The notes beneath the pieces are model-generated. The model ran no database searches and was not told the origin of the DNA. It saw only the letters and a list, made by a program, of their open reading frames with translations. The position numbers and the translations under genes were made by a program. 64,000 bases of DNA from an uncultured Eubacteriales bacterium (GTDB taxonomy: Bacteria > Bacillota > Clostridia > Oscillospirales > QAMX01). Positions 32,773 to 40,253 of the stretch are shown piece after piece. Each line of letters begins with the position of its first letter. Position 1 is the stretch's first letter. The stretch lies in contig CAKTEH010000002.1 of assembly GCA_934546935.1 (NCBI GenBank), forward strand, positions 62,001 through 126,000, read 5' to 3'.

Positions 32773-33789
32773 ATGGATTCCCGCAATATTACAGAAAAGC
32801 CGCTGCATCCGGCGTCCGGATTTTTCGTCCTGATTTTCGGTATCCTCGGCTGGGCTGCATCGATTCCCGCGCTGGTTTTCGGTATCCTGCGGGTAGACGC
32901 ACAGCAGGCCGTGTCCGGTGCAGCACTTATCGTCCTGTCCGCCGTACTGTTTATCGTGATGCCGGTTCTGCTGTGCGGGCTGAAGGTTGTCTCGCCAAAC
33001 GAAGCGCGGGTTTTAACGCTGTTTGGCAAATATTATGGTACGCTCAAAACGGCGGGCTTTTATTTTGTCAATCCTTTCTGCGCCTCTTTTTCCCCCGCTT
33101 ATAACGCCGCGCGCACGGCGGCGCAGCAGCGAATGAAGGAAGCTGCGGCGCAGGGAAAAAGCGTTTCCATCTCCATCCCCACCGGGAAAGGGATCTCTTT
33201 GAAAACGCAGACGCTTGACAACGGCCGCCAGAAAGTCAACGATGTTCTTGGCAATCCCATTATCATCGGCGCTATTGTTATCTGGCGGGTTGCAGATCCG
33301 ACACGCGCGGTCTTCGCCGTCGAGAATTACCAGGAGTATCTCTCCATCCAAACAGATTCCATCATCCGCAATACGGCACGGCTATACCCATACGATATTT
33401 TCGATGAGGACGAAGACGATGGCGTAAAAGAAAAATCCCTGCGCGGGTCTTCGCTGGAAATTGCTGAAAATATGAAGCACGATCTGGCTGTGCGTGTTGC
33501 AGACGCCGGACTTGTTATTGAGGACGTCCGCATCACCCACCTGGCTTATGCCGAGGAAATTGCCGCAGCTATGCTGCAGCGCCAGCAGGCAGCCGCAATC
33601 ATCGCTGCACGGCAGAAAATCGTTGACGGAGCGGTCGGCATGGTAAAAATGGCGATCGATAAGCTTGGCGAAGATGAGATCGTTGTTCTTGACGAAGAAC
33701 GCAAAGCGGCAATGGTATCCAACCTCCTGGTTGTCCTGTGCGGCAACCGGGATGCGCAGCCGGTGGTAAATTCCGGCTCAATCTATTAA
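32773..33789 (+). CDS. SPFH (stomatin/flotillin-like) membrane protein
   Basis: A 338-residue protein. Two hydrophobic segments (about residues 17-40 and 48-68) are followed by the SPFH/PHB domain starting at VVSPNEARVLTLFGKYYGTLKTAGFYFVNPF. The domain contains NPIIIGAIVIWRVADPTRAVFAVENY and ends with the coiled-coil LAYAEEIAAAMLQRQQAAAIIAARQKIVDGAVGM. Such proteins oligomerise into membrane scaffolds. ATG 32773 follows TAGGAGG. The small ribbon-helix-helix gene 62 bases downstream may encode its partner or regulator; this SPFH-RHH pairing recurs in gut Firmicutes as far as I recall. Confidence 0.88.
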   Translation: MDSRNITEKPLHPASGFFVLIFGILGWAASIPALVFGILRVDAQQAVSGAALIVLSAVLFIVMPVLLCGLKVVSPNEARVLTLFGKYYGTLKTAGFYFVNPFCASFSPAYNAARTAAQQRMKEAAAQGKSVSISIPTGKGISLKTQTLDNGRQKVNDVLGNPIIIGAIVIWRVADPTRAVFAVENYQEYLSIQTDSIIRNTARLYPYDIFDEDEDDGVKEKSLRGSSLEIAENMKHDLAVRVADAGLVIEDVRITHLAYAEEIAAAMLQRQQAAAIIAARQKIVDGAVGMVKMAIDKLGEDEIVVLDEERKAAMVSNLLVVLCGNRDAQPVVNSGSIY

Positions 33790-33851
33790 AAACTCGAGCC
33801 CGGGACGGGAGTTAGCCTGTATCCCGGCTTTTAAAGAAGGGAGGAAGGCTC

Positions 33852-34103
33852 TTGGATCTGGATCAAAAAGAAGCGGCATTGGAAGCGCGGCTTGCGCGCA
33901 TCAAAGCGCTGGAAACGCAAATCCGCGAACGGGAACGCGCAATCAAGGCCAAAGAATCCGCAAAGAAGCAGATCCCACTGCGCCTTTCCGCTTCTCTCTG
34001 GGATGAAATTGCCGCATGGGCGGAAGAAGATTTCCGTTCTGTCAACAGCCAGATTGAATTTTTGCTTGCAAAAGCGGTCCGGGAACGGAAGAAGGAACGC
34101 TAA
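33852..34103 (+). CDS. small coiled-coil plus ribbon-helix-helix protein
   Basis: An 83-residue, highly charged protein starting at TTG 33852 behind GGGAGG. Residues 1-38 form a probable coiled coil (EAALEARLARIKALETQIRE). Residues 40-75 look like an Arc-type ribbon-helix-helix: QIPLRLSASLWDEIAAWAEED gives the beta strand and first helix, then SVNSQIEFLLAKAV the second. That fold dimerises and binds DNA in the major groove. It could bind the palindrome at the SPFH promoter, which would make the pair autoregulated; this is inference. An antitoxin role is possible, but no toxin is adjacent. Confidence 0.75.
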   Translation: MDLDQKEAALEARLARIKALETQIRERERAIKAKESAKKQIPLRLSASLWDEIAAWAEEDFRSVNSQIEFLLAKAVRERKKER

Positions 34104-34151
34104 ACCCGAACGATCAAGATATATTTTAAAATTTTTTGCTTTCTGAAAAAC

Positions 34152-34191
34152 AGCCACGGCTCCGTATGTAAAAACATACGGAGCCGTGGCT
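34152..34191 (-). terminator. 18-bp perfect hairpin terminator
   Basis: AGCCACGGCTCCGTATGT, AAAA loop, and its exact complement. In the minus direction it is followed by GTTTTTC, so it terminates the FAD oxidoreductase gene; on the plus strand it can also stop the SPFH/RHH transcript, though the T-run there is poor. Confidence 0.85.
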
Positions 34192-34208
34192 CTATATACA
34201 GAAAAATT

Positions 34209-35591
34209 TTATTTCTTTTCCGGGACGCCGTCCAGATACACGCCGTTTTCCAAAAGCTTCGCACGCAGTATGCCATAGGGCAGCGCGCGCGTGGACAGCG
34301 CGTTCATCGCACACAGTGCCGCAGCCGTCCCTGCAGCCTGTCCCTGTGCCATGCAGGAGACCGTATTGCGCGTAGACATATGTGCATGATGGTTGGAAGT
34401 AATCATCATACCGGTTGCAAACACGTTTTCAAGGCCCTTCGGAAGCATTGCGCGATACGGGAAGCCATAGCTTCCGCCTTCGGCAACATTAAATGCCGGC
34501 GCTTCGTCGTGGAAACCGTATTCAAACACATCGTCTTCAAAATGACGGCCCGAGGTCACATCTTCGTTGGTAATATCGTAATCACACTCGATACAGCGGC
34601 CGCGGCGGATACAGGCCGACGGCGGCGTACGGCTGATATAAGCGCGCTCGCAGCCAGGCACGTACTTACGCAGCAGGGCGATCGCCTTTTCCTGATTTTT
34701 CCGGATCGCAAGCTCTGCGGCGCTCATTGCATCGCGGTTGGTCGGCGAAACGGGGAGCTTATAGTCCAGTTTCATAAACAGGAACTGATCCTTATGGGTT
34801 GCCGTGAGAATCAGCGCAAGGCCAATTTCCTTGCAGGTTTCAACAAACTCCTCCGGAAGCTGCGACAGCCGTCCATTGACACGTATAAGCTGTTCCGGCT
34901 GGCCGTCGCGCAGGCCGTAAGCACAGTCGGAAAGCGCGCCGTAGCTTTCAAAAAATGCTGCGTATTTATCCATATCGACGCCGCTGATTCCAATTGGCTC
35001 GGAAATACGCTTATCGTTTGGTTCCGTAAAAGCCGCCCCCGCTGAAGCGCACAGGTCGCCGTAGGCTGTAGCATCAATAAAGCAGTCCGCCTCCAGCGCG
35101 CTGATACCGCTGTGATTGGAAACGAGGATGGAACTGACTTTCCCATCCTGCACCTGCGCCTGAACCATCAGCGTATTCAGGAATATCTTTACGCCCGCTT
35201 CCTCAACCATCTCATGCGCAACAAGCTTATAGATTTCCGGGTCCACTACTGTACAGGTTGCATCATATTCATAATGCATCTGCATTTCACAGTGTCCGGT
35301 TCCGCCGCCGCGGGCAATGACACGGTCGACAAGCTCCGACGGGATCCCGCGAACAAGCTGGATTTTTTCGCGGTCAAAAGTTTTGTAGTTATTAAAAAAG
35401 GAATGCAGCGCTGTAACCGCGTCCACAAGCGTCCCGCCAAAATATCCCCGGGCCTCCACCAGCGCGGTACGCGCGCCCAGCCTCGCCGCCGCAATCGCCG
35501 CCGTAACGCCGCCGGTACCTCCACCGACAACCACAACGTCAAAATGCTGCGCCTCCACTACTTGCGCAGGAATCGTCAATTTCTTTTCCAT
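34209..35591 (-). CDS. FAD-dependent oxidoreductase (FAD_oxidored family)
   Basis: A 460-residue flavoprotein. The dinucleotide fold is FDVVVVGGGTGGVTAAIAAARLGARTALVE at about residues 18-47. A second FAD contact is FIDATAYGDLCASAGA (ATAYGDL is typical of the PF12831 group), and the C-terminal closing motif is VFATGMMITSNHHAHMSTRN followed by MAQGQAAGTAA. These proteins act on unknown, often sugar-like or succinate-like, substrates. No signal peptide. It is transcribed divergently from the PadR operon and ends at its own hairpin terminator. Substrate not assignable. Confidence 0.85.
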   Translation of the reverse strand: MEKKLTIPAQVVEAQHFDVVVVGGGTGGVTAAIAAARLGARTALVEARGYFGGTLVDAVTALHSFFNNYKTFDREKIQLVRGIPSELVDRVIARGGGTGHCEMQMHYEYDATCTVVDPEIYKLVAHEMVEEAGVKIFLNTLMVQAQVQDGKVSSILVSNHSGISALEADCFIDATAYGDLCASAGAAFTEPNDKRISEPIGISGVDMDKYAAFFESYGALSDCAYGLRDGQPEQLIRVNGRLSQLPEEFVETCKEIGLALILTATHKDQFLFMKLDYKLPVSPTNRDAMSAAELAIRKNQEKAIALLRKYVPGCERAYISRTPPSACIRRGRCIECDYDITNEDVTSGRHFEDDVFEYGFHDEAPAFNVAEGGSYGFPYRAMLPKGLENVFATGMMITSNHHAHMSTRNTVSCMAQGQAAGTAAALCAMNALSTRALPYGILRAKLLENGVYLDGVPEKK

Positions 35592-35629
35592 TTTGCGCCC
35601 CTTTCAAATAAAGAAATTAGGTTGCTTTT

Positions 35630-35658
35630 ATTATAACATATCCGCCGGTAAACAGCAA
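35630..35658 (-). promoter_or_regulatory. promoter for the FAD oxidoreductase
   Basis: Minus-strand TTGCTG (35653-35658), 17-base spacer, TATAAT (35630-35635), about 40 bases before the start codon. Confidence 0.65.
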
Positions 35659-35676
35659 TATTTTTTTATATACCTC

Positions 35677-35709
35677 TTGACAAGATATACTATGTATTGT
35701 ATAGTATAT
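35677..35709 (+). promoter_or_regulatory. PadR-operon promoter with overlapping operator
   Basis: TTGACA (35677-35682), 17-base spacer, TATAGT (35700-35705). The spacer and -10 box are covered by a 9-bp inverted repeat ATATACTAT (35685-35693), 7 bases, ATAGTATAT (35701-35709). ATACT/AGTAT half-sites are typical of PadR-family autoregulation. Confidence 0.85.
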
Positions 35710-35740
35710 TGCGTTACATAAAAAATCAAAGGAGACGCCT

Positions 35741-36061
35741 ATGACAGACCCACAGCTCAAGCGCGGAATGCTGGACACCTGTGTGCTTGCCGCTTTGGCG
35801 GAAGAGGATTCTTACGGGTATAAAATCATCCGGGATCTTTCTGAATGCGTAGAGATTTCAGAGTCCACGCTTTACCCGATCCTCAAGCGCCTGGAATCCA
35901 ACGGCAGCCTGCGCGCCTACTCAGTCGAGCATAACGGGCGGTTGCGCAGGTTTTACCATCTGACCGATACGGGCAGGGCAAAGATCCCGGAGTTTCTTGA
36001 GGACTTCGAAGACATCCTCAAAATCCATAATTTTATAGTCAAGAGGTGGGATCATGAATAA
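35741..36061 (+). CDS. PadR family transcriptional regulator
   Basis: A 106-residue winged-helix repressor. LKRGMLDTCVLAALAEEDSYGYKIIRDLSE is the PadR N-terminal signature, with the YGY core. SESTLYPILKRLESNGSLRAYS is the recognition helix and start of the wing. The C-terminal dimer helix ends in FIVKRWDHE. It heads an operon with DUF1700 and DUF4097 genes, overlapping the DUF1700 start by eight bases. The palindrome over its own promoter makes negative autoregulation very likely. Known PadR-DUF1700-DUF4097 modules are linked to envelope stress responses, which I infer here. Confidence 0.93.
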   Translation: MTDPQLKRGMLDTCVLAALAEEDSYGYKIIRDLSECVEISESTLYPILKRLESNGSLRAYSVEHNGRLRRFYHLTDTGRAKIPEFLEDFEDILKIHNFIVKRWDHE

Positions 36062-36647
36062 AGAACAGTTTATCGCTGAGCTTCGCCAGCGCCTGTCCCA
36101 GCTTCCGCTTTCGGAAATCGACAAATCCGCAGCCTATTATGAAGAAATGATTGACGATATGGTGGAAGACGGTAAAACCGAGGAAGAAGCCGTTGCCGCG
36201 CTGGAAGACGTCGGCATCATTGCCGAGCGGATCCTACAGGAAACACCAATTCATACGCTGGTCAAAAGCAAGGTAAAACCCAAAGGCGGCTGGAATGTGC
36301 TGGCAGTCATCCTGATCATCCTGGGCACACCGGTCTGGCTTCCGCTTGCGCTGGCATTTGCCGGTATAGTTCTCGCTTTGTACGCGGTTGTATGGAGCTT
36401 GCTAGTTGCTTTTATTGCACTGGTCGTATGCATGGTTTTCGGTGGCGCCGCAGTTTTTATAGCCGCGGTCCTGCTTTTATCCTCCACCCCAGCCGGTGCG
36501 GCCTTCCTCTCCGGCTGTGCGCTTATATGTATCGGGCTGGGGATCCTACTGGTGTTGGGCCTAAAAGGCGCTGTTGCCGCAACGCTCCGCCTATCCGCCT
36601 GGATCGGCCGCAGCATAAAATCCATCTTGATCAGAAAGGACCGCTGA
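36054..36647 (+). CDS. DUF1700 membrane protein
   Basis: A 197-residue protein. The N-terminal cytoplasmic helical part is MNKEQFIAELRQRLSQLP followed by YYEEMIDDMVEDGKTEEEAVAALEDVG, the DUF1700 hallmark of a short HAAS-like three-helix domain. Then come about four hydrophobic segments (residues 80-185). It overlaps padR and ends one base before the next start codon. HAAS-type domains often bind partner regulators or ABC permeases. Together with the PadR protein it could form a membrane sensing pair; this is inference. Confidence 0.9.
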   Translation: MNKEQFIAELRQRLSQLPLSEIDKSAAYYEEMIDDMVEDGKTEEEAVAALEDVGIIAERILQETPIHTLVKSKVKPKGGWNVLAVILIILGTPVWLPLALAFAGIVLALYAVVWSLLVAFIALVVCMVFGGAAVFIAAVLLLSSTPAGAAFLSGCALICIGLGILLVLGLKGAVAATLRLSAWIGRSIKSILIRKDR

Positions 36648-36648
36648 A

Positions 36649-37758
36649 ATGAAAAATTCTACAAAAATTCTGCTGATTGTCGCTTCCTGCCTGATCCTGC
36701 TCGGCTGCGGCCTGGCAGCCGGGGCAGCAGTATTTACGCCGGGCGGTTTTCCTGCATTGGTTCAAAAAATGGGGAATTCTTCTTTTTCGGTTGGCTTGAC
36801 AGTCTCCGGTCCGGGAGACTGGGATAATACCTATTCCCCCGATAACCACTACGAAGTAGACGCCCCGCTCTCCCATCTCGACATCGACTGGAGCGCAGGA
36901 CGCGTAACGCTTACGCCTTATGAAGGCGCGCAGGTGATTTTTGAAGAAGAAGCTGGGGAAGCGTTTGATGCAGACCATGCGTTGCGCTACGGCGTCAAAA
37001 ACGGTACACTGTATATTCAATACTGCCGTAAAGGCCTTGTCTCCAATTTGCCGGCAAAGCAGCTGACCGTCTATATCCCAAGCGCAGATTTCTTCCGCAG
37101 TATCCGCATCGACAGTGCAAGTGCCGAAGTATGCGCGCAGGACATCAATTGCGAGCTCTTTGAAGTAGATACCGCCTCCGGAAATGTTGAACTGGAGAAT
37201 ATCCGGGCGGCAGATGCACAGTTGTCCACGACCTCCGGCGATTTGCGTGCACATGGCAGCTTTACAGAAGTTGATGCGGAAAGCACTTCCGGAGATATCC
37301 TACTCACCTTGTCTGAAGCGGCGGAACACGTCAGCCTGTCCACAACTTCCGGAGACGCCATACTGAAAGGAGATGTCCAAACATTGGACGAAGAGAGCAC
37401 CTCCGGCGCATTAAACCTGGAAGGGACGGCGCAGCATGCGCGGTTTTCCACGGTGTCCGGCAATATTTCCGCAGCCGGCAGCATCGGATACTTCGAAGCG
37501 GAAAGCACTTCCGGGCAGGTTTCCCTCTGCGTCTCCGCACAGGCGCCAAATGAATTGGAGATTTCGACCGTCTCTGGAGATGTATGGCTGGCGCTTCCGG
37601 AAAATGCGGATTTTACACTGGATTTCGATACAGTTTCCGGGGATTTTGACTCGGAATTGTCTGTTTCTTTAAAAAATCACCGCTATATCTGCGGCAGTGG
37701 AAGTGCAGACTATGAAGTGGAGACAAGCTCCGGAAGTTTGCGTATCCAGAGCAACTGA
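36649..37758 (+). CDS. DUF4097 beta-strand-repeat lipoprotein-like protein
   Basis: A 369-residue protein with an N-terminal hydrophobic segment (ILLIVASCLILLGCGLAAGA). A Leu-Gly-Cys near residue 19 could serve as a lipobox, so it is exported and perhaps lipid-anchored. The rest is a DUF4097 beta-helix made of alternating repeats of about 20 residues with cores such as STTSGDLR, ESTSGDIL, STTSGDAI, ESTSGALN, STVSGNIS, ESTSGQVS and STVSGDVW (residues 195-320). Such solenoids may bind envelope components. It is the third gene of the PadR operon and ends at a strong terminator. Confidence 0.9.
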   Translation: MKNSTKILLIVASCLILLGCGLAAGAAVFTPGGFPALVQKMGNSSFSVGLTVSGPGDWDNTYSPDNHYEVDAPLSHLDIDWSAGRVTLTPYEGAQVIFEEEAGEAFDADHALRYGVKNGTLYIQYCRKGLVSNLPAKQLTVYIPSADFFRSIRIDSASAEVCAQDINCELFEVDTASGNVELENIRAADAQLSTTSGDLRAHGSFTEVDAESTSGDILLTLSEAAEHVSLSTTSGDAILKGDVQTLDEESTSGALNLEGTAQHARFSTVSGNISAAGSIGYFEAESTSGQVSLCVSAQAPNELEISTVSGDVWLALPENADFTLDFDTVSGDFDSELSVSLKNHRYICGSGSADYEVETSSGSLRIQSN

Positions 37759-37773
37759 AACAAGTTATAAAAA

Positions 37774-37809
37774 ACACCGCCTCTAGTTCGTTTGAACCAG
37801 AGGCGGTGT
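37774..37809. terminator. bidirectional terminator between convergent genes
   Basis: ACACCGCCTCTAGTTC and GAACCAGAGGCGGTGT pair with one mismatch over 16 positions around GTTT. Minus-strand reading gives a T6 tail, serving the DUF4173 gene; the plus strand serves the PadR operon with a weaker tail. Confidence 0.8.
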
Positions 37810-37835
37810 CCATTTGCAATCATCTGCCTACCGTC

Positions 37836-39326
37836 TTATGGCAGCGCAAGCCAATCCACGCTCCAATTATATCCACGATATTCCGTCCTCTGCCGGGTCA
37901 GGCGCCCGACCGCTTCCGCTGCCTCCCGGTTTCCTGCTTCCGCCAGGCGCCGCAGCTGCGGTACGACAGACGGGGAAAGCGAACCAAGATACGTTACATC
38001 CACCGTCTCGCTCCGACCGTCAAGATAGGCGTCGACATTATAAACCGCAATGATCCGGCTGGTATCCGTCACACTGAAACCGACCCATAAAGCCAGCGAA
38101 AAAGCCGCCAGAGCCGGGAACACTTTTGAACCCGGACGAATATCCTTTCTTATACACAGCACAATTGCGCAGCCGATCACCGCCATAAAATAGAAAGTCA
38201 ACAGCCGCAGAAAACTCAGTCCATATGCCCCGATGTACAGGCACATGCGCCATACCGCTACCGCCAACAACAGGACGGTCTGTACACACAAGACGCCTGA
38301 CAACACCCGCCGGAGCCTGTTTTCCGGATGGAAATACGCAGCCGTCATCACCGCGGAGAGGTTGATCGCAGCGACGGCGACAAGCTGGAAAAAACCCGTG
38401 CGTGCATATTGGGCATAACCTCCGGGACCGGGCGCGGCAGACTGTATGCCAATGACAACAACCAGGAAAAACAGCGCATACAAAAGGTTCATAAGCATAA
38501 GCACGGTCGCTGCTGCGGAAACCGGGAACTCCGGCGCCCGAAACTGCCGTTTCATCGCTGTTTTCGGCCTCGCCAGAGAATAAAAAATGGAAAAAAGAAC
38601 AAGCGCAAAAAAGAGCATGCGCACAAAGCGCCAGAGCGCGCCCGCAGGATCCAGCTCCCGGAAATCCGCGCCAATGCGGGCCAGCCACGTATTGAACTGG
38701 ACGTCTGCGGAAGACAGCAGCGCAACTACCACCGCAAGCAGGGGAATGCACAACGCGATGCCTGCAATGATCCCGATAAGGTTCTGCTTTTTTCCGCTGG
38801 ACACGGCGGCAAACGCAGAAAATGGCTTTCCAAAATGTCTGAAACAGGCTGCGAATATATTGACAAAGCTTTCGCACAGCATTCCGGCCGATTCCAGCGG
38901 CCGGCAATTCATCCCCGACGCGGAAAGCAGCCCCAACGCGATCAGCACAAATGCGGCGAGATGGTTAAGTGCGCGCATTGCAAAATTGCTCCATACCCCC
39001 AGAGTCAGCGCACATAGCGCCCCAGCCGCCAGGACAAGGAGATTTGTCTGGTTCCACCTGCCTTTCTTCCCGATGGCACACACGCCTCCCGCAAGCGCCG
39101 CCAGAAAAAACAGTGCCGAACCGACGCCCGGCAGATTGGGCGCACTTGAAAGCGTACGCAGTGAAAACGCAAATGCCGGATACAGCCCCAGTACAAACGA
39201 TATGGCAAGGAAAATCCAGTCCCGGCGGCAAAACACAGTTTTTTCCGCATAATGCGGCTTCTCCGGCACAGGCGGCGCGGCGGGCAGATTTTCGCCGGAC
39301 GCCGCACGCAGATCATTCTTCTCCAT
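37836..39326 (-). CDS. DUF4173/DUF4153 multi-pass membrane protein
   Basis: A 496-residue protein with about ten hydrophobic segments and a polar, proline-rich N-terminal tail of 35 residues. The block GGYAQYARTGFFQLVAVAAINL, with a following RVLSGVLCVQTVLLLAVAVWRMCLYIGAYGLS, matches the DUF4173 domain. The C-terminal soluble tail has SETVDVTYLGSLSPSVVPQLRRLAEAG. Function is unknown. Start ATG 39326 follows AAAGGAGG. It has its own promoter and a nearby palindrome and stands alone. Confidence 0.85.
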   Translation of the reverse strand: MEKNDLRAASGENLPAAPPVPEKPHYAEKTVFCRRDWIFLAISFVLGLYPAFAFSLRTLSSAPNLPGVGSALFFLAALAGGVCAIGKKGRWNQTNLLVLAAGALCALTLGVWSNFAMRALNHLAAFVLIALGLLSASGMNCRPLESAGMLCESFVNIFAACFRHFGKPFSAFAAVSSGKKQNLIGIIAGIALCIPLLAVVVALLSSADVQFNTWLARIGADFRELDPAGALWRFVRMLFFALVLFSIFYSLARPKTAMKRQFRAPEFPVSAAATVLMLMNLLYALFFLVVVIGIQSAAPGPGGYAQYARTGFFQLVAVAAINLSAVMTAAYFHPENRLRRVLSGVLCVQTVLLLAVAVWRMCLYIGAYGLSFLRLLTFYFMAVIGCAIVLCIRKDIRPGSKVFPALAAFSLALWVGFSVTDTSRIIAVYNVDAYLDGRSETVDVTYLGSLSPSVVPQLRRLAEAGNREAAEAVGRLTRQRTEYRGYNWSVDWLALP

Positions 39327-39350
39327 TTTTTGTGCCTCCTTTCATATTCC

Positions 39351-39411
39351 CCATATCGCGCCATGATATGGCCTTTACAAAAAGCTTAGCACTATATTTC
39401 CTGTTTGTCAA
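39351..39411 (-). promoter_or_regulatory. promoter and palindrome of the DUF4173 gene
   Basis: Minus-strand TTGACA (39406-39411), 17-base spacer ending TGC, TAAGCT (39383-39388). Downstream an inverted repeat CCATATC, 7 bases, GATATGG (39351-39371) lies near +5 to +25, a plausible operator. Confidence 0.55.
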
Positions 39412-39444
39412 TATTTACTTATTGTTTTTCAATAAAATATTTTT

Positions 39445-39945
39445 CTATTTCGATAGCATATCCCGCACACATCCCCACCTGTCCACCAGCTTTTCCAAAC
39501 TGTAGGATGCATTGGCAGGCGAGGTAGACGGCAGACATACGGCAGGGAATCCACAGGAAGTCTCAAGGAACCGGCGGTAAAGTGCTGCAGCAGCCGTACC
39601 ATTTGCGAACACAGCGCTGACCTGCGTTTTCCGCAAAAGCGCAGGCACATCGTTTGGCACGACGTCACAAATGGACGCGTCTGCGGAACCGGTTACTGTG
39701 CAGCTTGCGCATACATCCCACAGTGCAAGATGCCGCGCATGCAGGAGTGCAATCTTCTCCCCAACCGATTCCGGTACCGGGCAGGAAAACAATGCTGCCA
39801 AAACCTTCCAGAAGCGGTTTTGCGGATGCGCATAGAAAAAACCGTCGGTGCGGGAACGCACGGAGGGAAAGGAGCCGAGCAGCAGCACCCGGCTACAGGC
39901 GTCGTATACCGGCGCAATTGTATGAAACTGAGTTTGCTTATCCAT
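39445..39945 (-). CDS. DNA-deoxyinosine glycosylase (UDG superfamily)
   Basis: A 166-residue base-excision enzyme of UDG family 6 (hypoxanthine-DNA glycosylase). The active-site block is RVLLLGSFPSVRSRTDGFFYAHPQNRFWKVL (about residues 18-48), then LHARHLALWDVCASCTVTGSADASICDVVPND and the C-terminal LPSTSPANASYSLEKL, equivalent to the leucine-loop motif of other UDGs. Length is right for the family. It is predicted to remove hypoxanthine from deaminated adenine. It stands alone with a CAGAGG ribosome binding site. Confidence 0.88.
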   Translation of the reverse strand: MDKQTQFHTIAPVYDACSRVLLLGSFPSVRSRTDGFFYAHPQNRFWKVLAALFSCPVPESVGEKIALLHARHLALWDVCASCTVTGSADASICDVVPNDVPALLRKTQVSAVFANGTAAAALYRRFLETSCGFPAVCLPSTSPANASYSLEKLVDRWGCVRDMLSK

Positions 39946-40181
39946 TTTGCTTACCTCTGTTTAAAACAGGCTGTCTTTATTAAACCGCAGTTTTTTCCGG
40001 CATGCAAGCAGTATTTTCGAAGTTTCCGGGTGGGCCGGGCGATACGGCACATGTATGGGATAGCCGGTTCCGTTATTTGAAGGCGCTTCTTTTCGGCCGC
40101 ACAGGAGATAAGCGGAAGGCAGGCACACGGCCTCCGGCAGCGCAAAACCCGGAAATTCGTCCGCTTTATGCGCCAATTTTC
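39946..40181. other. non-coding region upstream of galE
   Basis: About 235 bases between the glycosylase start and the galE promoter. Minus and plus frames are open in part, one ending in a basic peptide CRKKLRFNKDSLF, but none has a ribosome binding site or domain-like sequence. It may be a dispersed intergenic repeat; I see no tRNA cloverleaf. Confidence 0.4.
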
Positions 40182-40210
40182 TTGACAAAAGCAAGGCGAT
40201 ACACTATTAT
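40182..40210 (+). promoter_or_regulatory. promoter for galE
   Basis: TTGACA (40182-40187), 17-base spacer, TATTAT (40205-40210); leader about 37 bases. Confidence 0.75.
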
Positions 40211-40253
40211 TTACCTAGATATTGATCTGGAGTTTTTAAGGAAGTGCGCTTTT

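Noticed and set aside
33852..34103. Toxin-antitoxin system
   Set aside because: The RHH protein could be an antitoxin, but no toxin-like gene is next to it; SPFH is the only partner.
34209..35591. Tricarballylate/succinate dehydrogenase identity for the FAD protein
   Set aside because: It has the general FAD_oxidored pattern, but lacks the specific active-site residues I would need to name a substrate.
39961..40194. Minus-strand short gene before galE
   Set aside because: No ribosome binding site, no recognisable domain, and it crosses the galE promoter.
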